A stretch of 64,000 bases of DNA from Nocardioides sp. CFH 31398 (GCF_022436705.1 NZ_JAKUHT010000008.1:124001-188000); one strand, 5' to 3'; positions 1-8,810 are shown, counted from the first letter of the stretch. Notes: generated by a model from the letters alone, not told the origin. Numbers and translations are program-made.

Positions 1-1
1 C

Positions 2-970
2 CGCCGCACGTGCGCGGACCCCGAGGCGCCCGAGCCCCTCCGGGCGGCGGCCGCCCGCCGGCTCGCGCGCCTGGCCTCGGCCGAGCACGCCGGCCGACCG
101 CTGGCGGCGTCCGCGGACCCGGCGACCTGGTGGGGCCTGCGCGCCCCGAGCCGGGCCGACGTCCCGGTGCGACCCGACGACGAGCCCCTGGTCGTCTCGG
201 CGAGCACGCTGGAGGGCCTCCTCACGTGCCCCGCGCAGTGGTTCCTGCACCGCGAGGCCGGCGGCGAGGAGGTCAGCTCCGCGAGCCAGGGGTTCGGTCA
301 GGTCGTGCACGGCATCGCCGAGCGGTACGCCACCGCGGAGGGCGACCTCGACGTCGAGACCGACCTCATGCCCCTGGTCGACGAGGTGTGGGACCGCATG
401 GACTTCCGCACACCCTGGTCCGCCGCCCGGGAGCGGGCCGAGGTGCAGGCCGCCCTCGAGCGCTTCGTCGCCTGGACCCGCGCCCCGGGCGCGCGCCGGG
501 TCGTCGCGACCGAGCCGCGGCTGCGGGCCGAGGTCGAGCTGCCCGGCGGCGAGCGCATCCGCCTGCACGGGTACGCCGACCGTCTCGAGCTCGACGAGGA
601 CGGCGCCGTGGTCGTCGTCGACCTCAAGACCGGCAAGTACCCCCCGACGAAGGCCGAGGTCGTCGTCCACCCCCAGCTGGGGCTCTACCAGCTGGCCGTC
701 GAGCAGGGCGCGGTCGACGACGTCCTGGGCGAGCCCGCGCGCTCCGGCGGCGCCGAGCTCGTGCAGCTGAGGCACGGCGGCGACCTGCCCCGGGTCCAGC
801 AGCAGCCGGCGACCCCGCCGGGGGAGGAGCCCGTCGTCCTGGGCCAGCTCGCGCGGGCCGCGGCGGCCCTGCGCGACGAGGACTTCCCGGCGCGGCCCGG
901 CACCCACTGCGACCGCTGCGCGTTCCACGCCGTGTGCCCCGACAAGACCGCAGGGAGCGTGCTGTCGTGA
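2..970 (+). CDS. adnA: AdnA-type helicase-nuclease subunit, C-terminal part (5' truncated by window)
   Basis: The frame is open from the first bases, so only the last 322 residues are visible. They form the RecB-like nuclease end of a UvrD-family helicase-nuclease: a cysteine in TCPAQWFLHR, the catalytic motif VVVDLKTGKYPP, a QLGLY box, and a final CDRCAFHAVCP cluster. The spaced cysteines are those of AddB-like nucleases that pin the fold with a 4Fe-4S cluster. The stop overlaps the GTG of the next gene (GTGA), as expected for two subunits made in equal amounts. With AdnB it would resect double-strand breaks for recombination, as in mycobacteria. The motor domain lies outside the window and cannot be judged. 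Confidence 0.85.
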   Translation, partial: RRTCADPEAPEPLRAAAARRLARLASAEHAGRPLAASADPATWWGLRAPSRADVPVRPDDEPLVVSASTLEGLLTCPAQWFLHREAGGEEVSSASQGFGQVVHGIAERYATAEGDLDVETDLMPLVDEVWDRMDFRTPWSAARERAEVQAALERFVAWTRAPGARRVVATEPRLRAEVELPGGERIRLHGYADRLELDEDGAVVVVDLKTGKYPPTKAEVVVHPQLGLYQLAVEQGAVDDVLGEPARSGGAELVQLRHGGDLPRVQQQPATPPGEEPVVLGQLARAAAALRDEDFPARPGTHCDRCAFHAVCPDKTAGSVLS

Positions 971-3900
971 CCACCCGCACCGAGGGCCCGCCGGCCACGG
1001 CCGGAGCTCCGTCCGCCGTCGCCGCGCGCCGGGTCGACACCCCCGCCGAGCTCGCGGCGCTGCTCGGGGTGGACTGGGAGTTCAGTCCGCAGCAGTTCGC
1101 CGCCGTCACCGCCCCGCTCGCCCCGGGCGTCGTGGTCGCCGGGGCCGGCTCGGGCAAGACGGCGGTCATGGCCGCCCGGGTGGTCTGGCTCGTCGCCACC
1201 GGCCGGGTGCAGCCGCACGAGGTCCTCGGGCTGACGTTCACCACGAAGGCGACCGCGGAGCTGCAGACCCGCATCCGCGGCAGCCTGCGCGCCGCCGGCC
1301 TGCTGCCCGAGCGCGGCGCCCGACCGGTGGACGCGGCCGACCTCGACGGGACCGACGAGCCGGAGGAGCCGACGGTCTCGACGTACCACGCCTACGCCGC
1401 CGCACTGCTGACCGAGCACGGCCTGCGCATCGGCCACGAGCCCGACACCCGTCTGATCGCTGACGCCAGCCGCTACCAGCTCGCCGCCCAGGCCGTGCAG
1501 GGTCACACCGCCCCCGTCGCCCAGCTGACCGACCACCCGCAGACCGTCGTGCAGAACCTGCTCGCCCTGGACGCCGAGATGAGCGAGCACCTCGTCGACC
1601 CGGCCACCGTGCGGGCCCACGACGCCCGCGAGCGGCAGCGCTTCGTGGACGGGATGGCCGCCGAGCACCGCAAGACCTACCGCGAGGTCAACGAGAAGGC
1701 GATCTCCGCGATCGACCGGCGCGCCGAGCTCCTCGACCTGGTGGCGGCGTACCGCGACCGGAAGGCGCAGCTGGGCGCCATGGACTTCTCCGACCAGATC
1801 GCGCTCGTCGCGCGGCTCGCCGACGAGCGGCCCGAGGTCGGCGCGGGCGAGCGGGAGCGCTTCCGTGTCGTGCTGCTCGACGAGTACCAGGACACCTCGG
1901 TCGCCCAGGCCCTCATGCTGAGCCGGCTGTTCTCCGGACCCGACGAGGCGTCCGGGCTCGGTCACCCCGTGACCGCGGTGGGCGACCCCCACCAGGCCAT
2001 CTACGGGTGGCGCGGCGCCTCGGTGTCGAACATCCTCGAGTTCGCCCGCGACTTCCCGCCGCTCGCCGGCGAGCCGTTGCGCTACCCGCTCACGGTCAAC
2101 CGCCGCTCCGACGCGCGGATCCTCGCGACCGCGAACCACCTGGCCGCCGACCTGTACGCCGCCCGGGAGGAGCTCGACCCCCTCGAGCCCGCGCCCGGCG
2201 CCGCCGAGGGCTCGGTGACCTGCCGCGTCCACGAGACCGCCGCCGACGAGCTCGCCTGGCTGGCGGACGCCGTCCGCGCCACCCACGACGAGCTGGCGGC
2301 GGCCGCCCCCGGCGGGGCGACCTGGCGCGAGATCGCCGTCCTGACCCGGGACAACAAGCAGGCCGCGGCCGTCTTCGACGCGCTGTCCGACGCCGAGGTC
2401 CCCGTCGAGATCGTCGGCCTCAAGGGCCTGCTGCGGCTGCCGGAGGTCGCCGAGGTGCTGGCCTGCCTGACCCTCGCCGACGACGTCACCGCGAACGCCG
2501 CGCTGCTGACCCTGCTCGCGGGGCCCCGCTGGGCGGTCGGACCCCGTGACCTCGCCCTGCTCGGGTCCCGGGCCCGCGAGCTCGCCACGGTGCCCGCCCC
2601 GTCCGACGCCGAGGACGGCGCGGGCGCCGGCCCCCGCGCCGATCTCCGCGAGGACCTGCTCGCCGCGGTGGCGGGGGCGGACGCCACCGAGCTGCCGTGC
2701 CTGTGCGACGCCCTCGACGACCCCGGGGACCGGCCGTACAGCCCCCAGGCCCGGGAGCGCTTCGGCCTCCTGGCCACCGAGCTGCGCCGGCTGCGCGCAG
2801 CGGCCGGCGAGCCCGTGCTCGACCTGGTGCGGCGGGTCCTCGACGTGACCGGGATCGACGTCGAGCTCGACTCCTCGGTCAGCCCGGCGGCGTCGGCGCG
2901 GCGCGACAACCTCGACCTGTTCGTGCAGGCCGTCGCCGACTTCCAGGCGATCGACGGCCGCGTGAGCCTGCCCGCGCTGCTCGCCTGGCTCGAGGCGGAG
3001 GACGAGTACGGCCAGGGCCTCGACGTGGCCGTGCCCAGCGAGGCCGACTCGGTGAAGCTGTTGACGGTGCACCGCGCCAAGGGCCTCGAGTGGGACGCCG
3101 TGTTCGTCGTCGGCGTCTGCGAGAGCAAGTTCCCGACCCGCCAGACGCGCTCGACGTGGCTGACCGTGCCGGCGGCGCTCCCGATGCCGCTGCGCGGCGA
3201 CGCCCGCGACCTGCCGACGCTGGGCGGGCACACCCCGGACGACGTCAAGGCGCTGCTCGCCGCCAACCGCGAGCACGCGGGGGTCGAGGAGCTCCGCCTG
3301 GCCTACGTCGGGTGGACCCGCGCGCGTCACCGCCTCACGGTCTCCGCGCACTGCTGGACCCGCGGCCGCAAGTCCGGCCTCGGCCCCTCGGCCTACCTGG
3401 AGGCCACCCGGCAGGCCATGGCGGCGTGGGGCGCCGAGCCCGACGCCTGGCTCGGCGTCCCCGCCAGGGGGGAGCCCAACCCGGTGGGGGAGGAGCCCGA
3501 CCAGGCCTGGCCGATCGCGCACCACTCGACGCGCGAGGTCCAGCGTCGCCACGAGGCGGCACGGCGGGTCCGGGAGGCCGACCCGGACGAGCCCGACGCG
3601 CTGGAGGACGTCCTGCTCGCCGAGCAGGTCGCCCGCTGGGACGCCGAGATCGACCGGCTGCTCGCGGAGGCCGCGGGGGACGCCGGCAACGAGGTGGCCG
3701 TCCCGCTGCCCCCGAGCGTGTCGGCGACCTCGGTCTCGCGGCTGCGCGACCCGGCGGCGTACGCCCGGGAGCTGGCGCGCCCGCTGCCCCGTCCGCCGTC
3801 GTCGGCGGCGCGGGCCGGCACCGACTTCCACTCGTGGGTGGAGCAGCGGTTCGGCCAGCAACAGCTCATCGACCCCGACGAGCTCGACGACAGGGCGGAC

Positions 3901-4272
3901 GCCCGGGTGGACGACCCCGCGGACTTCGAGGCGCTCGTCGCCGCGTTCGAGGCCGGCCCGTTCGCCGACCGTGCGCCCCACGCCGTCGAGGCGGCGTTCG
4001 CGCTGGTCCTGGCGGGCCAGGTCGTGCGCGGACGCATCGACGCGGTGTACGCCGAGCCCGACGGCACCTGGCTGCTGGTCGACTGGAAGACCGGCCACGC
4101 CGACGTGGCCGACCCGTGGCAGCTGGCCGTCTACCGCGTCGCGTGGGCGGAGCTCGTCGGGGTGGACGTGGACTCGGTCCGCGCCGCCTTCTTCTTCGTC
4201 AGGACCGGGAGCCTGGTGGTGCCCGACGCGCTGCCGGACCGCGCCGCCCTGGAGGCGACGGTGCGGGCGTAG
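967..4272 (+). CDS. adnB: AdnB-type ATP-dependent helicase-nuclease subunit
   Basis: 1101 residues from a GTG that overlaps the adnA stop; the frame is open further upstream, but that part is antisense-like shadow within adnA. UvrD/RecB motor motifs occur in order: Walker A AGAGSGKT (about residues 58-65), TFTTKATAEL, DEYQDTS (about 305), GDPHQAIYGWRGAS, VHRAKGLEWDAVF and YVGWTRARHRL. A C-terminal RecB-like nuclease follows: GTDFHSWVEQRFG near 951 and LLVDWKTG near 1038. It lacks the four-cysteine cluster of the upstream subunit. Length and order match mycobacterial AdnB, the lead motor of the dimeric AdnAB end-resection machine. nudC follows 11 bp downstream on the same strand. Confidence 0.93.
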   Translation: MTTRTEGPPATAGAPSAVAARRVDTPAELAALLGVDWEFSPQQFAAVTAPLAPGVVVAGAGSGKTAVMAARVVWLVATGRVQPHEVLGLTFTTKATAELQTRIRGSLRAAGLLPERGARPVDAADLDGTDEPEEPTVSTYHAYAAALLTEHGLRIGHEPDTRLIADASRYQLAAQAVQGHTAPVAQLTDHPQTVVQNLLALDAEMSEHLVDPATVRAHDARERQRFVDGMAAEHRKTYREVNEKAISAIDRRAELLDLVAAYRDRKAQLGAMDFSDQIALVARLADERPEVGAGERERFRVVLLDEYQDTSVAQALMLSRLFSGPDEASGLGHPVTAVGDPHQAIYGWRGASVSNILEFARDFPPLAGEPLRYPLTVNRRSDARILATANHLAADLYAAREELDPLEPAPGAAEGSVTCRVHETAADELAWLADAVRATHDELAAAAPGGATWREIAVLTRDNKQAAAVFDALSDAEVPVEIVGLKGLLRLPEVAEVLACLTLADDVTANAALLTLLAGPRWAVGPRDLALLGSRARELATVPAPSDAEDGAGAGPRADLREDLLAAVAGADATELPCLCDALDDPGDRPYSPQARERFGLLATELRRLRAAAGEPVLDLVRRVLDVTGIDVELDSSVSPAASARRDNLDLFVQAVADFQAIDGRVSLPALLAWLEAEDEYGQGLDVAVPSEADSVKLLTVHRAKGLEWDAVFVVGVCESKFPTRQTRSTWLTVPAALPMPLRGDARDLPTLGGHTPDDVKALLAANREHAGVEELRLAYVGWTRARHRLTVSAHCWTRGRKSGLGPSAYLEATRQAMAAWGAEPDAWLGVPARGEPNPVGEEPDQAWPIAHHSTREVQRRHEAARRVREADPDEPDALEDVLLAEQVARWDAEIDRLLAEAAGDAGNEVAVPLPPSVSATSVSRLRDPAAYARELARPLPRPPSSAARAGTDFHSWVEQRFGQQQLIDPDELDDRADARVDDPADFEALVAAFEAGPFADRAPHAVEAAFALVLAGQVVRGRIDAVYAEPDGTWLLVDWKTGHADVADPWQLAVYRVAWAELVGVDVDSVRAAFFFVRTGSLVVPDALPDRAALEATVRA

Positions 4273-4283
4273 ATTCGCCCCTC

Positions 4284-5201
4284 GTGGCCCATCCGCACGA
4301 GCGCATCTCGCTGTCCCCGCACGACCGGCACGGCATCCACCGCCGTGACGCCGCCTGGCTGGACGAGCGCTGGGCCGACCCGGGCACGCGAGTGCTGCCG
4401 GTCGCCGGTGGCCGGGTCCGCCGCACGGGCCGCGACGAGGGCGGGACGCCGGCGTGGGTCCGTCCCGACGAGGCTCCCGCCGGCACCCGGGTGCTGCTCG
4501 GCGAGCGGGACGGCACGACGTCGTTCGCCGTGATGGTCGACCCGGACTCCGTCGCCGACGACGACCGGTCCTGGGCCTCGCTGCGCGAGCTGCTGCCCGT
4601 CGTCGACGGGCACCCGGACGCCGCGCTCGTGCTGCACGCCGTCGGGATCGGCGAGTGGCTCGCGGTGACCCGCTTCTGCCCCCGCTGCGGCGCCGGGCTG
4701 GAGGTCGCGGCCGCGGGCCACGAGCTCGAGTGCCCGCGCTGCGGTCGACGCCAGTTCCCGCGCACCGACGCCGCCGTCATCATGCTGGTCCGCCACGGCG
4801 AGCCGGGCGCCGACGACGAGCTCTGCCTGCTGGGCCGCCAGGCCGTCTGGCCGGAGGGCCGCTTCTCGACGCTCGCCGGGTTCTACGAGCCCGGGGAGAC
4901 CCTCGAGGACACGGTGCGCCGGGAGGTCGCGGAGGAGACCGGCGTCCTCGTCGGCGCGGTGGAGTACTTCGGCAACCAGCCGTGGCCGCTCCCCGCCAGC
5001 CTGATGCTCGGCATGGTCGCCGAGGCGGTGAGCACCGACATCGTCCGCGCGGACGACGAGCTGGAGGACGCCCGCTGGTTCACCCGCGCCGAGATGGCCG
5101 ATCAGGCGGAGTCGGGCGAGCTGGTGCTCCCCGGCGGCATCTCGATCAGCCGGTCGCTGATCGAGCACTGGTACGGCGGGGAGCTGCCCGGCTCCTGGTG
5201 A
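4284..5201 (+). CDS. nudC: NAD(+) diphosphatase NudC (Nudix, zinc ribbon)
   Basis: 305 residues from a GTG 11 bp after adnB. A zinc ribbon, CPRCGAGL...CPRCGRRQFPRTD (about 132-160), precedes a complete Nudix box, GFYEPGETLEDT...REVAEETG (about 199-221). Just after it lies NQPWPLPASLM, a variant of the SQPWPFPxS signature that marks NAD(H) pyrophosphatases within the Nudix superfamily. The enzyme should cleave NADH to NMNH and AMP and may remove NAD caps from RNA. The same gene sits next to adnB in M. tuberculosis (Rv3199c). It converges on the mycoredoxin gene with a 27-bp gap. Confidence 0.92.
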   Translation: MAHPHERISLSPHDRHGIHRRDAAWLDERWADPGTRVLPVAGGRVRRTGRDEGGTPAWVRPDEAPAGTRVLLGERDGTTSFAVMVDPDSVADDDRSWASLRELLPVVDGHPDAALVLHAVGIGEWLAVTRFCPRCGAGLEVAAAGHELECPRCGRRQFPRTDAAVIMLVRHGEPGADDELCLLGRQAVWPEGRFSTLAGFYEPGETLEDTVRREVAEETGVLVGAVEYFGNQPWPLPASLMLGMVAEAVSTDIVRADDELEDARWFTRAEMADQAESGELVLPGGISISRSLIEHWYGGELPGSW

Positions 5202-5228
5202 GCGCGCGGTGACCGCCCGCCGACCGGC

Positions 5229-5477
5229 TCAGGCCAGCGACGCCAGCTTCTCCTTGACCTGGGCCAGGGACGGGTTCGTCTGCGTGGTGCCGTCGGAGTA
5301 GAGGAGCGTCGGGACGGTCTGGTTGCCGCCGTTCGCCTCCTCGACGATCGACACGGCCTCGGGCTGCTGCTCGATGTCCACCATCTCGAACTCGATGCCC
5401 TCGCGGGCGAGCTGGCTCTTGAGGCGGTGGCAGTACCCGCACCACGGCGTGCTGTACATCGTGAACGACCCGGCCAT
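5229..5477 (-). CDS. mrx1: Mycoredoxin (glutaredoxin-fold, Mrx1-like)
   Basis: 82 residues from the ATG at 5477; an in-frame ATG 16 codons further upstream is less likely because the shorter form matches the family length and begins directly with the first strand (MAGSFTMYSTPWCGYC). The active site is CGYC after Trp, with the cis-proline loop TVPTL and a glycine-rich C-terminal region typical of glutaredoxins. Mycoredoxin-1 of actinobacteria reduces mycothiol-mixed disulfides. Its position beside uvrD2 and nudC equals Rv3198A in M. tuberculosis. It is divergent from uvrD2 with a 77-bp shared upstream region. Confidence 0.9.
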   Translation of the reverse strand: MAGSFTMYSTPWCGYCHRLKSQLAREGIEFEMVDIEQQPEAVSIVEEANGGNQTVPTLLYSDGTTQTNPSLAQVKEKLASLA

Positions 5478-5554
5478 CTGAGGACTGTCCCTTCCCACGT
5501 CTACTGTTCCTGACAGCCCACTCAACCACCTCGATCCGGGAGTTCATTCCGCCC

Positions 5555-7624
5555 ATGCCCGACCCCCTGCACGACCCCGGGTCGCTCCTCGACGCCCTCG
5601 ATCCCGAGCAGCGTCGGGTGGCCGAGGCGCTTCGGGGGCCGGTGCGGGTCCTGGCGGGGGCGGGGACGGGCAAGACCCGCGCGATCACCCACCGCATCGC
5701 CCACGGCGTGGCCACCGGGGTCTACGCCCCCAGCGAGGTCCTGGCCGTCACGTTCACCACCCGGGCCGCGGGCGAGATGCGCGGCCGCCTCCGGGCCCTC
5801 GGCGCCCCCGGCGTGCAGGCCCGGACGTTCCACTCCGCCGCGCTCCGTCAGCTGCGGTACTTCTGGCCGCAGGTCCACGGCACGGACCTGCCGACGCTGA
5901 CCGAGTCGAAGCTGTCGATGCTGGCGCTGGCGTCCCGGCACTGCCGGCTGCGTCTCGACCAGGCCGGGCTGAGGGACCTCGCCTCCGAGGTCGAGTGGGC
6001 GAAGGTCAGCAACGTCACCCCCGGCGACTACGAGCGCGTCGCGACCCGGGCGGGCCGCTCGGTGACCGGCCACGACGCCGCGACGGTCGGTCGGCTGTTC
6101 GCGGCGTACGAGGAGGTCAAGCGCGACCAGGGCCGCATGGACATGGAGGACGTGCTCCTGCTCACCGCGGCCACCCTCGACGCCGACGAGCGCGTCGCCG
6201 CCCGGGTGCGGGCGCAGTACAAGTGGTTCGTCGTCGACGAGTTCCAGGACGTGTCCCCGCTCCAGGCCGCCCTGCTGCGACTGTGGCTCGGCGGTCGCGA
6301 CGAGATCTGCGTCGTGGGCGACCCGGCGCAGACCATCTACTCCTTCGCCGGCGCCGACGCCGACTACCTGCGCCACTTCACCCGTCAGCACCCGGCGGCG
6401 ACGACGGTCGAGCTCGTCCGCAACTACCGGTCCACCCCCGAGGTGGTCAGCGCCGCCAACCGCCTGCTGGCCGGGACGTCGAGCAAGGGCGTGGAGCTCG
6501 CGGCGCAGCGTCCGGCGGGCCCCGCGGTGACCTGGACCGGGCACACCGACGAGGTCGCCGAGGCCACCGCGGTCGCCGAGCAGGTGCACCGGCTGCACGC
6601 GGCCGGCACGCCGCTGCGCGAGATCGCCGTCCTGTTCCGCATCAACGCCCAGTCGGAGCAGATGGAGGAGGCGCTCGCCGCCCGCGGCATCGCCTACGTC
6701 GTCCGGGGCGCCGCCCGCTTCTTCGACCGCGCCGAGGTCCGCCAGGCCGTCACCCTGCTGCGGGGCAGCGCCCGCGCGGGGGAGTCCTCCGACGACCTCG
6801 CCGCCGACGCCCGCGCCACCCTGACCGGCGCCGGGTGGAGCGAGGAGCCCCCGGAGGGGCGCGGCCAGGTCCGCGACCGGTGGGAGTCGCTGCAGGCCCT
6901 GGTCGACCAGGCCGTCGAGCACGCCGCGACCCACCCGGGGGCCACCCTCGGTGACTTCGTGGACGAGCTGGACCGCCGCGCCGCCGAGCAGCACGCCCCG
7001 GTGGCGGAGGGGGTCACGCTCGCGACCTTCCACGCGGCGAAGGGCCTGGAGTGGGACGCCGTGTTCCTCACCGGCGTCCAGGAGGGCACGCTGCCGATCA
7101 CGTACGCCGAGGGCCCCGACGCGATCGAGGAGGAGCGCCGGCTGCTGTACGTCGGCGTCACCCGCGCCCGCCGCGACCTCGCGGTCAGCTGGTCCGCCGC
7201 GCGCAACCCCGGGGGCCGCCAGAGCCGGCGGCCGTCGCGGTTCCTCGACGGGCTCCGTCCCGCCGACGCCGGCGGTGCCACCGGCGCGAGCGGTACCGCC
7301 CCGGGTGGCCGCAAGCGGTCCCGCAAGGCCCAGCACTGTCGCGAGTGCGGCCGGCCCCTCAGCGCCCCGGCGGAGCGCAAGACCGGCCGGTGCGAGGACT
7401 GCCCGGCCTCGTACGACGAGGCGTTGTTCGAGCGCCTGCGGGCCTGGCGCGTCGAGCGGGCCGGGGAGGAGAAGGTGCCGGCGTACGTCGTGTTCACCGA
7501 CGCCACCCTCCAGCTGATCGCCGAGCTCCGACCCGACTCGCCGGAGGCGCTGCTGCGGATCAGCGGGGTGGGCCGCACCAAGCTCGAGCGCTACGGCGAG
7601 GACGTCCTCGAGCTCGTCGGCTGA
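5555..7624 (+). CDS. uvrD2: ATP-dependent DNA helicase UvrD2
   Basis: 689 residues. SF1A helicase motifs are complete: AGAGTGKT (34-41), TFTTRAAGEM, DEFQDVS (about 228), GDPAQTIYSFAGAD, FHAAKGLEWDAVF and LLYVGVTRARRDL. The C-terminal part carries a four-cysteine zinc module (CRECG near 595, CEDC near 613) and then an HRDC domain ending ISGVGRTKLERYGED. A tetracysteine linker plus HRDC is the hallmark of actinobacterial UvrD2 as opposed to UvrD1/PcrA. In mycobacteria UvrD2 is essential, although its helicase activity is not. The neighbourhood (mycoredoxin before, whiB7 after) is the conserved one. Confidence 0.94.
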   Translation: MPDPLHDPGSLLDALDPEQRRVAEALRGPVRVLAGAGTGKTRAITHRIAHGVATGVYAPSEVLAVTFTTRAAGEMRGRLRALGAPGVQARTFHSAALRQLRYFWPQVHGTDLPTLTESKLSMLALASRHCRLRLDQAGLRDLASEVEWAKVSNVTPGDYERVATRAGRSVTGHDAATVGRLFAAYEEVKRDQGRMDMEDVLLLTAATLDADERVAARVRAQYKWFVVDEFQDVSPLQAALLRLWLGGRDEICVVGDPAQTIYSFAGADADYLRHFTRQHPAATTVELVRNYRSTPEVVSAANRLLAGTSSKGVELAAQRPAGPAVTWTGHTDEVAEATAVAEQVHRLHAAGTPLREIAVLFRINAQSEQMEEALAARGIAYVVRGAARFFDRAEVRQAVTLLRGSARAGESSDDLAADARATLTGAGWSEEPPEGRGQVRDRWESLQALVDQAVEHAATHPGATLGDFVDELDRRAAEQHAPVAEGVTLATFHAAKGLEWDAVFLTGVQEGTLPITYAEGPDAIEEERRLLYVGVTRARRDLAVSWSAARNPGGRQSRRPSRFLDGLRPADAGGATGASGTAPGGRKRSRKAQHCRECGRPLSAPAERKTGRCEDCPASYDEALFERLRAWRVERAGEEKVPAYVVFTDATLQLIAELRPDSPEALLRISGVGRTKLERYGEDVLELVG

Positions 7625-7686
7625 GCTTCCTGCCCTTTCCGGAGCCGAATTCCGGGACCGCACACCCTCCGGGCGAAATCAACGGG

Positions 7687-7725
7687 TTTATTCGTTTGCC
7701 CCCCTCGTGTAAGGGGCGTTACGGT
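7687..7725 (+). promoter_or_regulatory. Candidate WhiB7-autoregulated promoter of the whiB7 leader
   Basis: TTGCCC (7696-7701) and TACGGT (7720-7725) are spaced 18 bp apart, a plausible vegetative sigma promoter. An A/T-rich patch, TTTATTC (7687-7693), sits immediately upstream of the -35 in a region otherwise near 70% GC. WhiB7 proteins are known to bind short AT-rich sequence just upstream of the -35 through their AT-hook, so this would fit autoactivation. No transcript start has been shown here. Confidence 0.5.
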
Positions 7726-7800
7726 TCACGGGAATCACCAGCAGCGCACCACGCCCCTCGCCAGGGGGCGGCGCACGAGGCCCAGAAGGAGGTGGCCGCA

Positions 7801-8040
7801 ATGAGCACCATGACGACTCTCGCTCCGTGGAACAACCACGTCGAGCAGACCCTCGTGCCCGCGGCCGCGCTCCGCTCCACGGGTGACGTCTGCCCGCAGC
7901 TCGACGCTCGCAGCATCGACCGCGGCTACGACGTCGCCCCGTCCTTCGGCTCCTTCACCGGCGCCGAGGGCGGCGTGGCCGTCGTCATCGATGAGCGTCG
8001 TACGGGGACCCCTGCCTGGAGTCCGCCGGACTGTCGTTAG
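7801..8040 (+). CDS. whiB7 leader peptide (upstream ORF)
   Basis: 79 codons starting with ATG behind a strong ribosome site (AGAAGGAGGTGG). It begins MSTMTTLAPWNNHVEQ and ends SPPDCR; I see no domain, signal or family match. Its stop codon (8038-8040) lies in the loop of a long hairpin that abuts a Rho-independent terminator, placing translation of this ORF in position to control read-through into whiB7. Leader ORFs with attenuators are established for mycobacterial whiB7 and Streptomyces wblC. Its role here is probably to be translated rather than to make a working protein, although a functional small protein cannot be excluded. Confidence 0.65.
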   Translation: MSTMTTLAPWNNHVEQTLVPAAALRSTGDVCPQLDARSIDRGYDVAPSFGSFTGAEGGVAVVIDERRTGTPAWSPPDCR

Positions 8041-8062
8041 ACAGCACCGGCAGCCTCCAGGC
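8014..8062 (+). promoter_or_regulatory. Candidate leader hairpin enclosing the uORF stop (attenuator element)
   Basis: GCCTGGAGTCCGCCGG (8014-8029) pairs with CCGGCAGCCTCCAGGC (8047-8062) at 14 of 16 positions. Inside, CTGTC (8031-8035) pairs with GACAG (8040-8044) around a GTTA loop that holds the leader stop codon. A ribosome finishing the leader would melt it; one stalled earlier would leave it folded. Its 3' arm overlaps the terminator's 5' arm by only 3 nt, so direct competition is weak and the exact switch is inference. Confidence 0.6.
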
Positions 8063-8098
8063 CGCGGATCCCACCGGGATCCGCGGCCTTTTCGTTTC
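8060..8098 (+). terminator. Rho-independent terminator in the whiB7 leader (attenuator)
   Basis: A perfect 13-bp stem, GGCCGCGGATCCC (8060-8072) with GGGATCCGCGGCC (8076-8088), has a 3-nt loop and is followed by TTTTCGTTT. It lies between the leader ORF and whiB7 and would end most transcripts before whiB7 unless read-through is induced. Confidence 0.88.
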
Positions 8099-8147
8099 CC
8101 GGGTCACCACTGACCGACCGAGACCGAAGAAAGGAGGTGAACACGAC

Positions 8148-8465
8148 ATGCCGAGCACCCTCGTCGCGCCCCACCCGGGCGCTGCTGGTCCGAGCCTGAG
8201 CCGTCTCCACGACGAGGCGGAGCAGTTCGACGACGACCTGTTGCCGTGCCGCAGCGGAGACCCCGAGCTGTGGTTCGCGGAGCAGCCCAGCGACGTCGAG
8301 CACGCCAAGGCGCTCTGCCGCGACTGCCCCGTCCGGGCCCTCTGCCTGGCCGCGGCCAAGGACCGGCGCGAGCCCTGGGGCGTCTGGGGCGGAGAGCTGT
8401 TCCTGCAGGGGAACGTCATCCCCCGCAAGCGCCCCCGAGGCCGACCCCGCAAGGACGCCGCCTAG
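8148..8465 (+). CDS. whiB7: WhiB7-type iron-sulfur transcription factor (WblC)
   Basis: 105 residues behind a strong ribosome site (AAAGGAGGTGAA). The four cluster cysteines are at 34, 57, 60 and 66 (the last three in ALCRDCPVRALC), followed by the G(V/I)WGG turn (78-82). The C-terminus is the AT-hook RKRPRGRPRK, which among WhiB proteins identifies WhiB7/WblC. WhiB7 binds the domain 4 of the primary sigma factor and switches on intrinsic antibiotic-resistance genes when ribosomes are stressed. Location just after uvrD2 is the conserved one. Expression is probably set by the leader attenuator and by autoactivation. Confidence 0.93.
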   Translation: MPSTLVAPHPGAAGPSLSRLHDEAEQFDDDLLPCRSGDPELWFAEQPSDVEHAKALCRDCPVRALCLAAAKDRREPWGVWGGELFLQGNVIPRKRPRGRPRKDAA

Positions 8466-8510
8466 CCGGCGCCTGGACCTTCCCCCACGGGGAGGACCCA
8501 GCCTCGGGGA

Positions 8511-8548
8511 GCACCACCCGTCCAGCACCACCCGTCCAGCACCAGCCA
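8511..8548. repeat. Short tandem repeat, 14-bp unit
   Basis: GCACCACCCGTCCA occurs twice in a row (8511-8524, 8525-8538) and a degenerate third begins at 8539. It lies between whiB7 and the first small basic gene. Confidence 0.8.
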
Positions 8549-8578
8549 CCGCACCACCACGAGAACCGGAGCACCGTC

Positions 8579-8743
8579 ATGACCCACCTGCCGGAGGAGC
8601 TGGCCCGAGCGCACCGCTCGGTCCTGCTGCACGACGCGCGCCAGGAGCGCCGCCGCCGGGCCCTGTCCCGTCGTCGCCGTTCGGACCGTCAGGCCGCCGA
8701 GCTCGCCCGCCGGGCTCGCGAGGCCGTCGTCCGCGACCTGTGA
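8579..8743 (+). CDS. Small basic protein, first of a tandem paralogous pair
   Basis: 54 residues: MTHLPEELARAH then an arginine-rich helix (QERRRRALSRRRRSDRQ) and REAVVRDL. It aligns end to end with the next small gene (shared HEEL/PEELARA start, basic helix, ending A..A.RxL), so the two are duplicates. The upstream sequences are alike too (GGAGCACCG before each ATG). The protein is predicted all-helical and highly positively charged; no domain or function is recognised. Nucleic-acid or ribosome binding is possible from charge alone. It sits directly downstream of whiB7. Confidence 0.65.
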   Translation: MTHLPEELARAHRSVLLHDARQERRRRALSRRRRSDRQAAELARRAREAVVRDL

Positions 8744-8810
8744 GGACCACCCCTCGATGACCACCACCCACGACACCACCACTCGTCTCGCAACGATCAG
8801 GAGCACCGAG

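Noticed and set aside
685..4098. 1137-codon open frame antisense to adnB
   Set aside because: It lies wholly opposite a gene with complete helicase-nuclease motifs; its Gly/Arg/Val/Leu-rich composition is the usual antisense shadow in high-GC DNA.
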